Origin: Amyloporia xantha
Taxonomy: Eukaryota > Basidiomycota > Agaricomycetes > Polyporales > Adustoporiaceae
DNA length: 64,000 nucleotides
Direction of reading: 5' to 3'
Assembly: GCA_036971615.1 (NCBI GenBank)
Contig: JAYKKR010000001.1
Location: 1,302,001-1,366,000 of the forward strand
The notes under the pieces are model-generated. The model saw only the letters and a program-made list of their open reading frames with translations, did no database searches and had not been told where the DNA came from. The position numbers were made by a program, and so were the translations under genes. Positions 23,246 through 34,927 of the stretch are shown here, piece by piece (positions within the stretch are counted from its first letter, which is position 1; each line of letters begins with the position of its first letter).

Positions 23246-23920
23246 GATGACCTCAAATAGATACCAGTAATGATTGTACTATCAGAAGGAAGATGATTCT
23301 GCAAGGATATCGTTGAGTTAGGTCGACATGGTGTAGCTCTCGCAAGAGCTGTGTGTGAGGAGACGCGTCGAGTTGACTGGAACCGTCCCTCCCTTACTCT
23401 CAAGGGGCGCTATTTTAAGTCTGCCGGCGCCTACACTAGATAATTACAACGATCGATACCATCGTTGTCTGCTTATGGTCGGCAAAATAGACTGGTACGT
23501 CAGATACGGATATCCTGAGCCTGCGAAGGTTGAAGAAAGTATCTACTCTGCTCACAGGAGACTAACCAGTACTAAGTACTGTATGATGTGGCCCGGAATC
23601 GCGCCGCTACAAATTGAACTAGCTAGACGTTCCCTTGTTGGAAAATTTGTCACTGCTGTTTGAATAGTATATTGTGAACGTCTGCATGCTACTATCGTAT
23701 ATGAATGGATTATGAAATATTATGCTATCCATGAATGCCCCCGTGCGGAGCGTTTCGTCTCATTCTCCGTAAATGCCACGTTGAAGACCCGAAGACCTTG
23801 AGTGTGCTTTACAAGTCAGCAATAAGAAACCGAATGCTAAGGTATAATATGTCTCGAAAAACACCGGGTATTCCAACTCCAACTTAATAAAAACAAAACA
23901 GAAAAAACTGCATGCGGCAT
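23246..23920. other. Intergenic, no feature seen
   Basis: 675 bp between the F-box gene start and the MFS transporter stop, both on the minus strand. AT-rich in its left-to-middle part (23650-23900). The short ORFs have no recognisable domain. Confidence 0.3.
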
Positions 23921-26218
23921 TCATTGCTTGCTCTTTTGAACAGCCATCGCTGACTGTCGCGCACGCTTGCTCATACCACGAATCCTGGCTCCATACTTGT
24001 AAAAGAGGACGACACTGTAAAATATGACCGTCAGGTCATTCGAACTTTTATGGCCGACAGAAAACGGGAATACGTACGCAGGACATCCAATACCAAAGGA
24101 GATAGCGGCAAGGATAGTATTACCCTTGCCGTATCCTAGCGCGTCATACATATATGGGGCGAAGAGAGGGAACCCGAACCCGGCCAGGGAACGGAAGCAT
24201 GAGACTGCCGCCAGGGCTGATGACGAGACATGTCAATTAAACTTTCACATGCAAGAGGAGAAATCCGCTTCTCACCTGACGCAGCATAGGCGGTGAACGC
24301 ATCTATGACATATGTCTGCATACCCTGGAACACGAGGATCAAACCAGCGCCAATGAAAGCCAATCCCTTCATGTCGGGAACAAGTCAATATGATATTGTG
24401 AAAGTTCATGATGGAACGATTGCTTACAATGTCGACAACGATCCAGGGTGTATGCTCCTGTGCACCCCACCCGGAGATGAGTAATCCGATAGGAAGGAAA
24501 ATGGTCCCGGGAATCACGGTAGCTAATGATACTCTCAGATACAGTTTCATAATGATGAAGAGCAAACACGTACGCAGACGGAACTCCGGCAGTCCAACCC
24601 CGCCGTTACGCTCTTTGTAGTATATGTAGACGCGATCAATTAGTCGGGCATTGATTTGCGAAGTGACGAACAACCCTAAACCACGCACACGTTGAGGATC
24701 AGTAAGACGGGAGGGGGGCATAGAAAACTTGAAGCTTACCGATTCCCAGCGCAATATAATGCAAACTACCGATACCAGGGTTCTCGTGGTATATGTCGGT
24801 AAATATAGCAGGAATGGTTGTCAGGACCACTGATGCATGGCTCAATATTAGCCAGGATGACAGGGAAAGGAGGCGAACATAGACGCACAATAAATGATCC
24901 CGTACACAAAGGCGAGATATGCACCGAGCAGTTGAATAATTGGCTCTTGAACGAAAAGCGCGAACGGTCGAATAAGTGCTTTCTGCATGATCTCACCCCA
25001 TCTACGGAAATCCAAAATGAAGAAGGTGTTTGACCGAATATTGAAGGACTCACGTTTTCTCTACATAGAAGACAGTCCGCACTTGACGCGTGTTTCCCTT
25101 TTCAATGTCCATCTGTTTCCGTATGAGGTCGGCCTTCTGTTCTAACAGTTTAGGTGCGAACGCTAGTGGTCAGACGACTGCATGTTAGTCCAGCCCAAAT
25201 CATGCATAAGACGCGACCCACTCTCTTGAAGGAAGAAGAGGCCAAATATTTGGATCGCGAAAGCGACGATGGTCGTGGACCGGAACACCCAGCGCCATGT
25301 CGATTTCTCAGCAATCCATCCACCAGCTACTGGACCAATAGCAGGACCCAAAAGTGGGGCAAGGGAGTAGATGGCAATGGCCTGTCCACGCTCCTCGGGT
25401 GTCCACATGTCACTGAGGACGGCACCACCAGTCTGCGGTAGTCATGTCGAATTAGCCGATATTTCCGTTCCAGTCAGTATTAGAACTTACCGCGAGGGGT
25501 GCGCTACCGCCCAGACCGGCCAGAAATCGAAAGGCGATTAGTTGGCCTTTGTTCTGAGCAAAGGCACATCCTAAATTCCATGCTATACGACGGAACGCGT
25601 CAAGGATAATCAACAATGGCTAGACTACGGACATACCGGTAAACCAAAGGTTGGCGGCTCTAAGGATATTTGCCCGCCCGTATATCTCGCTCAGGGGGCC
25701 GATAAATAGCGGACCAAAGGCTAATATGGAGGTAGAGTCATTAGGGGCGGCGCCACTAAGAGTTGGGCGGAATCCTACCATATGCGAGCACAAAGACTGA
25801 TATTGTCATTGAGACCTCAATACTGCTCGTGATGTGGAACTCCTCTGCGATTTGGGCGGCAGCTGGTGCGACCATGGACGATGAAATAGGCGAAATAAAA
25901 GTGAACGCCGAGACGACCATGGCGGCCGCCCATTTCTTCTTCGTTGCCCAGCTAGGTAGAAACGGTCTCAGCACTTGTGTGTTATAATACAATATAGTAT
26001 TCGACGAACTTCCTGGGATTCATGGGATCATCAGGACCTTCCCAATCGACTACAATGATATCAGACTGCTTTTCAGACGCATTAAGACCGTTAAGGGTTT
26101 CTTCATCGTGATGGGGCTCGGACTTGGTGATTTCACTGGACACGGGTGCAGATGTAGGCTCCGAAGGAGTTGCGGCTGATTGGAGGGTGGTGATATCGGC
26201 GGTAGTTGCGGATGCCAT
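23921..26218 (-). CDS. MFS transporter, drug:H+ antiporter (DHA1)-like
   Basis: Plasma-membrane 12-TM transporter, probably exporting small toxic compounds or metabolites. It starts at 26218 (MASATTADITT). The cytosolic N-terminus ends WEGPDDPMNPRN-WATKKKW once a short intron (donor gttcgt near 26012, acceptor before CTGGGCAACG) is removed. This is the typical entry to TM1 in Tpo/Flu-type proteins. Then come FTFISPISSSMVAPA, SVFVLAYG, GPLFIGPLSEIYGR (motif A loop), WTPEERGQAIAIYSLAPLLGPAIGPVAGG (motif C region) and WRWVFRSTT. After several more short introns, the C-terminal half has FIGAGLILVFQGMQTYVIDAF and FGFPLFAPYMYDALG. It ends in a Lys/Arg-rich tail (SKRARQSAMAVQKSKQ) at 23921. The substrate cannot be read from sequence. 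Confidence 0.88.
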
Positions 26219-26566
26219 TGGGAAATGAGGGGCGGATGGGACAAGGGAGCCATGCGAGGAGGCTGTTTATATAGGTCCTGTATAGGGATCGTCATGTGTC
26301 ACTTGTGGACAGTAAAAGTGGGCCAGTGTCGAACAAGACGAAACGAAGCCGAGTCCGTATCCGCTGCCGTCCCCTTCAGTCATCGGCATTGACTCACCCA
26401 AATTCCAAATATGGCAGCTCCTGCGATCACGGAGTTCGATAGGCGCGCATAGACTCCTCATTCGCCAAGACGCCGGCCGAGCGCATACGCAACAGCCACT
26501 CCTCTTTCTTTCCTCTTGCTTCCATTTGAAGATTACCTCTTTTGCACACTTTCTTACATAACAACC
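26219..26566. other. Divergent promoter region, MFS / beta-flanking gene
   Basis: 348 bp between two divergent starts. C/T-rich tracts occur near 26505-26560 before the beta-flanking ATG. No clear TATA box or repeat was seen. Confidence 0.4.
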
Positions 26567-28180
26567 ATGGTATGCTTGATGCGTACTCTGCACCCCCGCT
26601 CAATTGATCAATAGCTCTCCAGGAGTACGGCGAAGGATACGGAAGGCCCCAATGTAAGTAACCAGCATTCCTCGCGCATTCACGTCAGGGCCGTCCGATC
26701 CCCCATCGATCTTCATCGCGACATCCTCGCTCACGTTCTCCTCTTAAGCGAACGAGGAATACGGTGCTCCTCGCCGCAGACCAGAAGGTGGAGGTGGAGA
26801 GTACGAAGAAGGCCGTCGTCAAGAGTACGGCGGCGGCGAATATGCAGGAGAACGTCGCCCGCAGTATGAGGGCGCTCCAGGCCAGGAGTACGGCGGCGCG
26901 CCTCACCACCACCATCATCATCCCGAGGGAGGTGGACAGGGTTATGAGGGTGGTGGCGCGCCCCTCCACGAGTACCCGCCGACCGGGCGCAACCCGTACG
27001 AGGGCGGCCGCCAAGAATACGGCGATGCCCCTCAGTATGGAGGAGGACAACCTCCCTATGAGGGTGGTCGCCAGCAGCATGGTGCGCCTCAGTACCCTGG
27101 TGGCGGGGAACGACCGCAGTACGAAGGCGGTCGTCAAGCGTATGATGCTCCGCAGTATCCTGGCGAAGGAGGCCGCTCTCAGTATGGCGGCGAAGGAGGC
27201 CGGCCGCCGTACGAGGGCGAAGGCGAATACTCAGCTCCCCATCGCCGTCCAGAAGGACAACCGCAGTATGCGGGCGGTGAGCAACAGTATGGCGCCCCTC
27301 CCCACCGCGGCGCAGCCGAGGAATACTATGAGGGTGCTTCTGGCGCTCCCCAGCCCGCTGGCGGCAGGGGCGAACCGCAGTACTCGCAGACGGGTGGTCA
27401 ACAGTACAACTCCCCGTACCATTCGGGTGCGGGAGGGCAGCCGCAAGTCCACAGTGGTGGCCCGCAATGTGCGTGCTGCTCCCGAGGATCACGGCCAGAC
27501 GATCGTGCTGATTCATGTGTGTGTAGTCGATCCAGAGCAGGTTGCAAGCTCCGCAGTGCAACACGGCGGGGGCGACCCGTCCGCCTACGCGGCCGCGCTC
27601 CAGCACGTTCAACAACACTCGGTAAGCCGATCACAGTCATACCGTCGGCTAGAGCTCATCACCGCCCATCGTGATTCATCAGAGCGAGCATGAACAGCCC
27701 ATCGACGAACAGCACGTCCAGGATGCGCACAGGCAGGCATACCAAGAGGGTAACGCGGGCAACCTCAGCGCCAGCTCCATGGGCGGTGCAGCCGCTCTTC
27801 AGGTATACTCACAGCAATTCATATTTATTGCGATCTCGCGATCTCACCGCTCTTCATGTACAGGCGATGAAAAAGTTCACCTCTGGCGGTGCTGGAGGCG
27901 GGTCGGGCTCTTCGTCCGATCTCATCAGTATCGCCATGGCTGAGGCGTCTAAGCTGTTTGATTCGTCCGGTGGCGCCGCATCCGGCAACAAGCAGGATGC
28001 CCTCAACGGCGCCGCGTCGACTGTCATGAAGATGCTTGTGCAGTCGAAGTTCGGCGGCGGCACCACGGGCGGCGCCAGCAGCGGCGGACTGAGCAGCATC
28101 ATGGGTCTGGTAGGTCGCTTACGATGCTTGGGTGACTGTGGCTGATCCTGGACACGTTTTAGGCATCGAAGTTCTTGTGA
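26567..28180 (+). CDS. beta-fg: Beta-flanking protein (MAT-A-linked conserved fungal protein)
   Basis: Conserved basidiomycete protein of unknown function, the classic neighbour of the HD mating-type genes. The start ATG at 26567 is followed at once by an intron; joining to EYGEGYGRPQ and then to EEYGAPRRRPEG (acceptor just before CGAACGAGG near 26747) gives a long Tyr/Gly/Gln/Pro-rich N-terminus. It contains many EYGG/PQYGG/YEGGRQ-type repeats and a HHHHHH run (~26900). After introns at ~27470, 27620, 27800 and 28109 the conserved C-terminal domain follows: DPSAYAAALQHVQQH, DEQHVQDAHRQAYQ, SMGGAAALQAMKKFTSGG, ISIAMAEASKLFDSSGGAA, KQDALNGAASTVMKMLVQS, end ASKFL with TGA at 28178-28180. Long ORFs on the opposite strand here are shadows of the repeat codons. 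Confidence 0.87.
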
Positions 28181-31100
28181 GAGTGATCAGGAAGCGAACA
28201 GTTACCCCGTGGACGGTCGATCGAAGAACCGCACGTTGTACTAATTGTATACGTAGCTTTGTGTACATCTGATACATCTAACTGTAAAACCATGCCTGAT
28301 CTCGGACAACGCGTAGTCGTACAGAGTGTCCTAGAAACATCGAGCAGCACATAGAACCAAGGTCCAATAATATCACAAGGTAACCCGTCGCCAAGGATGT
28401 CGAGGATCACCTCGGAGAGGCTGAAAGATGTATGTTTGACTATGGCGAAGTGTGCAGAGATACAGTAATGAGGGGGTCCACTTGTCAATTCGCTGTGCAT
28501 GTATGGTCCCCGCAAGTGGCATTCCGGGAACGCAAGAGTGATCGAATATTTATACCGACGGCGACTCCATGCATGGATGACAGCGCGATCATTGCCCATC
28601 CAGTCGCCTGGGGTAATAGAGTGAAATGGGGATTGCCGGGCATGCGTAGGTCCAGATTTTGACCACTCATCAGGGCGTCTAAGCTAAAAGGTTCGATTGC
28701 CGAGTACTACGAATATGAATTTGACGCCTGCGAGACGACTTCGATGAGTGGGTCCATGAGCTGCTACAGCCTATCAGTGTCGGAACGGTAGCTCACGGTA
28801 AAGCGATATGTGATGAAAGTCTGTTCCTGAAGTCTGAGACTACGACTGCTATGAAACGGCGGTGGTATGGCGGATGCAGCAGAAGGTAGAACGTACCGTC
28901 GATGAGCCTTCAAATGAAGTTGCAGGATGGTCTTCTCGCTTTCGAGTGTTTGCATCCTAGCGGCCGCTACGTCTGCGGAGTATCGAAAGAGGGGAAAGTT
29001 GACGCTTAGAAACGAACGACGTCACATTTTCGTCAGAAGTCGATATCATACACTGATGCGGGGTTGAGAAAGAAGCGGACGCGGGTGAGAATTCGAATAC
29101 GAAAATACGATGCGCGTCTAGCGGTATGGACGAATGGTTTCGTGAACGCCACCGATAGATGACGCGACCCATGGATGTGCCGTATATGAGTGAGATGATT
29201 TCAAGAGTTGTTGAATGTGACATTTATGCGAGCCAACGAAGACACGGATGCCGGGCTAGCTAGAAAGCCGACATGAAGACACTCATTTGGATCACCGTCA
29301 CGGAGTGGATTACGTTGTCCAGAGAGCTTGGGGTCGTTCATGATGTCGCGACCCACCGGATGAAGCACAAAGAAATGGTATTTACAGTCGTGACCCAAAT
29401 CTGGGTGCACATGTGGGAGCTGGCGTATAGATGTGTCGGTCGGATACGCAGTCTTCGGTCCTCAAGCGCTGAGCATCCGTCGCCGCAAAAATCGTTGGGC
29501 GTGTAGATAATAGTGAAGGCAATCCGTCCATAGAACATACTTAAGACAGGCAATACTGTATTCCTGCGGAAGTCTTGCTGGCAACAAATCGTTTAAACAG
29601 ATCGCTGGAAAGCGTGTGATGTAACAAAGCGGCCTTTGGGAGACTCGTCATTGATCCAGGTAGTAGATGAGATGGCGGTTGGTCGGTGTTGGTCGTAGTA
29701 GTGTAAGGATAGCGGCACAAGATTCGTTGCAGACGACGGAGGTCGACGGCGAAAGCGTGAGAGTCGATGGAGGGAAAGAGCGAACCAATTGCCGATAGCG
29801 TCGCGGTGGCGAGCTGGCTGATCGATCAACGCAACACATATAAGGGTCAAGGCCTAGACAGACGTAGCGGGAGGACCACTTACAATCAATTCTTTCTTCC
29901 TTGCCAAAAGAACTGCTGAGGTCTACTTCGCGTCTTATTCTTCTACGTCCACGGGAAGGCTTGACATCGCTTTGCCGAGCGATGTTGCCCACAACTGGAC
30001 TCTGGAGGTTCCGACAGCGCTCGCGCCGCAGGCTCCGGGCCTGAATGGCCGCCATATCAAGAGCTACGCTCTCTTTCCTCCACCGACGGACTCACTTGTG
30101 ATTCACGGCGAAGGCGGCGCAATCACGACGAAGTCAAGTCGCTTCTCGGTGGGGTAGCATATGGGTACAATGCCGACTGCTATCGCGTCGGAGCCTGCAG
30201 CATTACTTCCACAACGCGAAAGCCCTCACAGCGAGATGGCGTAGCCCCTCGCTAAGAGACGACTCTCGCTGCAAGTTCGATGCGTGGAGGATCTGTTCCC
30301 TCAAAGTGCAACGGCGACACACGGTGAGTCATTCTGATTTACAGGGTACTCCGCGGCGTGATAGCGCCTCCGTGCACGTCGCCTGTATGAGCGAAGGCAG
30401 GTCGCAATATTGCGGAGTCGACAAAGAGTCAACTGCGACTGCCGCCTGCATCCATATCCACTGCATTACATATGCAGTGAGACGTTTTGCGTATATCTGC
30501 ATCGATTCCCGCATCCTACGGCGAGTCGCAGACAGCCGGCATTGCAGACCGCCATCGCCACTAAGGCAGCTCATCTACCGAGCATGCACTAAAGTGCATG
30601 TCTCGGTATGTTTAGGCTCTTCGAGAGGTTTTTCGCGGATGAGCTGCCTCTCGGGATACATATCGTCGCCCCTAAAGGATGTAAGACGGACTGTGAAGTA
30701 GGTCTGTCACAGAGCGTTATGTCACGTGTCACTCTCACGCTCACCTAAAGGTTCCCGCAAGCACCAACGAGCACCTTGCAAGTCGAGGAATGCTCGTAGC
30801 AAGGTGGATTTTTGTGCCATCGGGTAAAGCTGCTTTTCTCGAGCACAGACAGGTTGGACGAGCAGGAAACGTGACATTCCTCTCGTGTGGTAACCATAAC
30901 TAGCAATATGAAAGAGCATCCTGGGACTGTCACCCAGTAGACACGCTCTGCATGCGTCCTATCTCTCTCTGCATAGAATCTAGACCCGATGGATGCGATG
31001 AGCACCCGTCAGAGGATGAAATGCACCGTTTGGCGTCGCAATCGCGGATGCGGGGAAGCCATGTGCAGGATGGTCGCGTCAGAGGTGATACATGCCTTGC

Positions 31101-32023
31101 ACCCTGATCCACGGTGCGCCCTACGAGAGACAGTAGGTTTTCATAGATTCACCACCAGTATGCGGTTCGAAGTCCCCAAACGTACGGTGTATGTCTGAAT
31201 GGCCACAGACAGTAGGTCTCCAGCAATCACCCTCGATACTCGAAAGATGGCTGGTCCGACCGGCGATCAGTCTCATATTGGAGGTCATCGTCTGTCGGGA
31301 CACAACGTAGTAATTTCTCCATCTGATATATGTCTGACGGTGAATGGTGGTGACCTGTGGGTGCTTCCCCTAGCCGCCATGCTCGAAAGAGGCCAGATAC
31401 GACGACCGGCCAGTCTAACCGGCCAGTCTCACGTCGTTTGCCAGTATCGTATTTGCCTATCCGTTGTCGGCGAGCAGCGCTATACCAGAGAGAAACGAGC
31501 GGTGGGATCGTCGACCAGTGCGGGTGACAACTTAGCTGCCGCGGTGTCAGGCATACATTGAATTCAGAAGCAGGTTCGGCGAGCAAGCACGCCGATGAAT
31601 AGCAGGTTACGACGACCACCGCACGACCCACGATTGTCCAGCACAAGTTCCGCACCCGCCCATCACTCACTGCTGTCTATCCTCTGCGTCATCTAAGGGA
31701 TATCTGATCGGGGACGTAATATGGAGGTCATGCATTCCTAGGACACTGCGGCTCATCATAAAAATTTCAATCACAGCGCTCATCGCTAAGCTAGTGTTTT
31801 CCAAAGAGGTTATTCAGTCGGCTTCCAGACCAAGCAATTTTTGTCGGCGTATGGCGGGCGGGCACTGCGGAGAATAAAGCTCGTTTGAGGACCGTTCTCC
31901 CTCTCTTTCTCCCTTATTCTTCATTTTCCTCTCGATCTCAAATAACGCTCTTTGCTCTCTGTCTGTCTCGCATCACTCGCTCTCATCCTCGCTCTCGGTT
32001 CTACATTTATCGCGCCCTGGTCC
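28181..32023. other. 3.8-kb region without a supported gene
   Basis: Between the beta-flanking gene and the small gene at 32024 I find no ORF with a recognisable domain or a convincing splice chain; all ORFs are under ~150 codons on both strands. A nested hairpin at 30564-30649 is the only strong structure seen. From about 31890 a C/T-rich tract leads into the next gene and looks like its core promoter. The region may be decayed coding or mobile DNA. Confidence 0.35.
30564..30649. repeat. Nested inverted repeat (two-tier hairpin)
   Basis: The outer arms AGGCAGCTCATC (30564-30575) and GATGAGCTGCCT (30638-30649) are perfect complements. Directly inside the left arm, TACCGAGCATGCACT (30576-30590) pairs with 30593-30608 across a 2-nt loop with a single bulged base. 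A third short hairpin (cactgca/tgcagtg) lies upstream near 30459-30480. No coding context. Confidence 0.6.
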
Positions 32024-32604
32024 ATGTTCGGAACAGCGGCAACAAGCACCAACTACGGCAATAAATTTGCCGCCCCCGCCGCTCCTTTGCACCCACAAGG
32101 CTCTATGCGTCTGCCGGCCTATCGCCCGTCAACCATGGGTAGATTTCATCCCTATGGGATGCAAAAGCGTCCCAAGAAAACGGATTTGATGGTAAGCATG
32201 GCGCCCCAAGCTACATCGCGATAATCTGGATGCCTCATGCTTTCTACCTCACATATATATAGGAAACTATAGACCTGCGCTATGATGAAGATGCTGCGCT
32301 GGTGCGTTCTACGTCTCGGTCATCATGCTTAGTCGGCTGACCGCCATGGTCATACAAATAGTCCATCATCGTCGAGGAGGATGAGCTGGATTTGGTAAAT
32401 TTGGCTACCGCGTTGACGGATTCGGATACTCCCACTCCTTCTATCATCGAAAGAGCCAGGCAGGTCGGGATTGTTGGCGCAGTAATGGTACGCCCCGTCA
32501 TCACCAAGGCTTCCGCGTCACGAAATGACGTTATTACTGTCGCCAATCAGAGTCTTGCTCGCAGGATCCATCGTCGTATGCAACAGATTCACACCCCGCG
32601 CTGA
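32024..32604 (+). CDS. Small hypothetical protein, three exons
   Basis: Not recognised. Exons 32024-32191, 32263-32301 and 32362-32604 join at canonical GTAAGC/TATATATAG and GTGCGT/CAAATAG introns, all in phase 0, giving 149 residues. The N-terminus is basic and Pro-rich (LPAYRPSTMGRFHPYGMQ, then KRPKK). The middle is acidic (LRYDEDAAL, IIVEEDELDL) and the C-terminus is mixed with RRIHRRMQQ. There is no signal peptide and no membrane segment if the 32024 ATG is used. The upstream C/T-rich tract and in-phase short introns argue for a real gene; no homologue came to mind. It is the only candidate host gene between the beta-flanking gene and HD1, so it could be locus-specific. Confidence 0.5.
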
Positions 32605-33039
32605 TCTGATACCGCTCGGACACGACCACCGCGACGTCCATGATACCCACTGAAAATACTAATGAGGATCGCAGAAGCCATCTCACCTATCACTGATTTC
32701 TCGCTTGTGCAAATCCCAAGCTGACATTTAATGCAGTACTTAGTCACAACGTACATTATTAGATTTACATAATAGCCTGATGCCACTATGATCACTTATT
32801 CGTACGCTTATAGTCAGCAACTCAATGTGTATAATTGTATCCAAACTGCATAGTAGTGACAATCATACTAGCCGCTTTTGTCCTTGCTTTTTGGAGCCAT
32901 TTACGGCACGTTCAATTGCTACGGCGTGGGCAGCTCTCATCCATTTAGATACCGGACCCAGATGCCACTATGACACACAACTCACCCATTCAAAGAATAA
33001 CATCCGGAAATTTAGCAGGCCGATGGCTTAGACACATTA
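32605..33039. other. Intergenic, AT-rich
   Basis: 435-bp AT-rich spacer between the small gene and the foldback element. No feature seen. Confidence 0.3.
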
Positions 33040-33190
33040 GGGGAGTTCAGAGTAGGGTTTTCGAGGCGGTTTTCGCGCAGGTTTTCCGCTCAGCTTTCAG
33101 CCTCGGTGGAAACCGAAAACCGCGGTCAGCTTTGATCGTGGTGCGGAAAACCGCTTTCAGCTTTCGGCATGCGGACGCGGCATTGTGGTC
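33040..33190 (+). repeat. Left inverted arm of the foldback element
   Basis: Matches the reverse complement of 33450-33600 along its full length with scattered substitutions. Confidence 0.75.
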
Positions 33191-33449
33191 GGCACAATAG
33201 GGCTTTATGTAATATTCCATACTAGGCAGCTACTGTCCTCAGTTTAAGCACGACTATTATTCAACCTTGGCTCCCATTAAAATAAAATAAAATTCTTTCC
33301 GGCAGGTTATATCTAGTCAGTCAGAGATAATGTACCATGTTTGCACTCATAAGTTTAGCCCTAGAGGAGTGAGTACACACTGTTATGAGTAAGGTACAAT
33401 GCACAGACGCGCGGCTTTCCCCGTCCTTTCCCAGTATCTTTCGGACTCC

Positions 33450-33600
33450 GACCATGGTGCCGCGTCTGCGTGCCGAAAGCTGAAAGCGGTTTTCCGCACC
33501 ACGATCAAAGCTGACCGCAGTTTTCGGTTTCCACCGAGGCTGAAAGCTGAGCGGAAAACCTGCGCGAAAACCGCCTCGAAAACCCTACTCTGAACTCCCC
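33450..33600 (-). repeat. Right inverted arm of the foldback element
   Basis: Reverse-complement partner of 33040-33190; ends at gaactcccc followed by TA. Confidence 0.75.
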
Positions 33601-33692
33601 TATTGTCTTGCGGGATCAACGCGGGACGGACTCAAGATCAATGAAGCAGCGGCTCTTCAACAAAGTCTGCCGCACGGCACGACCCTGCGCGG

Positions 33693-34575
33693 TGATACGA
33701 CCTACGAAACCCTAACCCCTGCACAAGGTGCGAACAAAAGGGCAATGGAATCGTAATAGGAATGGTCTATGTGTGAGGGAGTTAGCAGCAAGGTGTCCTG
33801 CGTTTCGGCGAATGCGAAGCAACGTCTCGAAGGCGTACGGGGAATACTAGAAGGGCTCGAAGTATGTCGAAGAAGGGTCGAAAGGTCTCGAAGGATCGTG
33901 GTGTCAGAGCGCAGTCGGAATATCGAAGAATCGAAGGAAATCGGAGTAAATATCGAAGCGAGTCGTAGAAGAATCGAAGCGAAGCGTAGGCGTAGTCGTA
34001 GTAGAATCGAAGCGTAGTCGAACGATAGAGCGTAATCGAGGCTCTAGAGAGGAACTGAGGCGAACTCGACTTAAGAGCTCTGAACTGAGGGGGAAACTGG
34101 TGGAATATAACCTATTGAAAGAGATAGCTAAGACAGGATTTTATACTACTACTCAGAACGATCTACTACTAATTGGGAGTGGCACACTAGTACGAGTGGC
34201 TTGCATTGTCTAATGACGTTACTGATTTCTATATTAGGCTCGAAGATCGAATGGCCGAGAGACTCGGAGTGGCACGAAGCGATACATGCGTTCTCCTGCT
34301 GCTCTATTGTTCGCTCGAAATGGCTAGGCTTCTTCGAAGGAACGTCTCGAAACATCGAAGCGTCGGAGCATCGCGTCGAAGCATCGTAGGAACATCGAAG
34401 GTATCGGAGATCGAGTCGAAGAGTCGAAATGATCGGAGATGATCGAAGCTGATCGAAGCAATCGGAGTATGATCGTTGAGCGTCGAAGGTGATCGAGTGA
34501 GTCGAGTGTCGAATCGAAGAGGTAGAGCTGGCGTAGTGAGCCGTTTCTGAGCACAGACGGATCAAGTACCTATCA
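33693..34575 (-). repeat. 3' LTR (left copy)
   Basis: 883 bp, essentially identical to 37034-37916. It is dense in the word TCGAAG. ORFs inside it are repeated in the other LTR and are not genes. Confidence 0.9.
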
Positions 34576-34585
34576 TCCCCCCACA
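34576..34585 (-). other. Polypurine tract
   Basis: On the minus strand TGTGGGGGGA directly abuts the TGATAG start of the 3' LTR, as expected of the plus-strand primer site of an LTR retrotransposon. Confidence 0.65.
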
Positions 34586-34927
34586 AACTTAAATTTGGAC
34601 CGTCCTCGGTCCTCACATGACTGGACCTAGAGCAAAGACGAAAAACTTCGAAGAACTTCGAAATGTCGAGTGATAGGGGAGGGAAGTCGAAGCATCGTCG
34701 AAAGTAGCGTTGTGGAAGTGACGTCGAAGTCGAAGCTAGGAATGGAATGCATGATTATGTTGATAGTGGAAGGCATGGTGGAGTGCATATGAGCCAGGTA
34801 AAGATTGGATTCTCTGGTGGCGTCTGAAAAAGCTATGCAAAAAGTAAATAGACAGAAATGCTCCTAGAACGCCAGGGAATGCTGTAAAATCGTTTCTGAA
34901 AAAATCCAGAAAAAGTTGCTAAGGTCT

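Larger units (their letters stand above)
33040..33600. mobile_element. Foldback/MITE-like element with ~151-bp inverted arms
   Basis: The left arm (33040-33190) and right arm (33450-33600) are inverted copies with few differences. Both are built around ggggagttcagagtagggt at the tip and an inner block rich in AAAACCG/CGGTTTT words. The 261-bp centre has no ORF support. TA dinucleotides flank both ends (33038-33039, 33601-33602), so a TA target duplication as in Tc1/mariner-type MITEs is possible. Non-autonomous; the transposase source is unknown. Confidence 0.7.

Noticed and set aside
26685..27618. Long minus-strand and second-frame ORFs across the beta-flanking gene
   Set aside because: They mirror the Gly/Tyr/Gln repeat codons of the real plus-strand exon, contain no domain and do not connect to splice sites.
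28159..28599. 146-codon minus ORF overlapping the end of the beta-flanking gene
   Set aside because: Overlaps the conserved last exon of a solid gene and shows no family signature.
28670..28710. ggttcgatt as a tRNA T-loop
   Set aside because: The surrounding bases do not form acceptor, D or anticodon stems; no tRNA gene was found anywhere in the window by eye.
29125..29160. WFRERHR reading, reminiscent of homeodomain helix 3
   Set aside because: An isolated seven-residue match followed by a stop; no helix 1 or 2 around it, so not evidence for a third HD gene.
33769..34616. ORFs repeated exactly at 37110-37906
   Set aside because: They lie in the two LTRs and owe their form to the TCGAAG-rich sequence, not to coding constraint.
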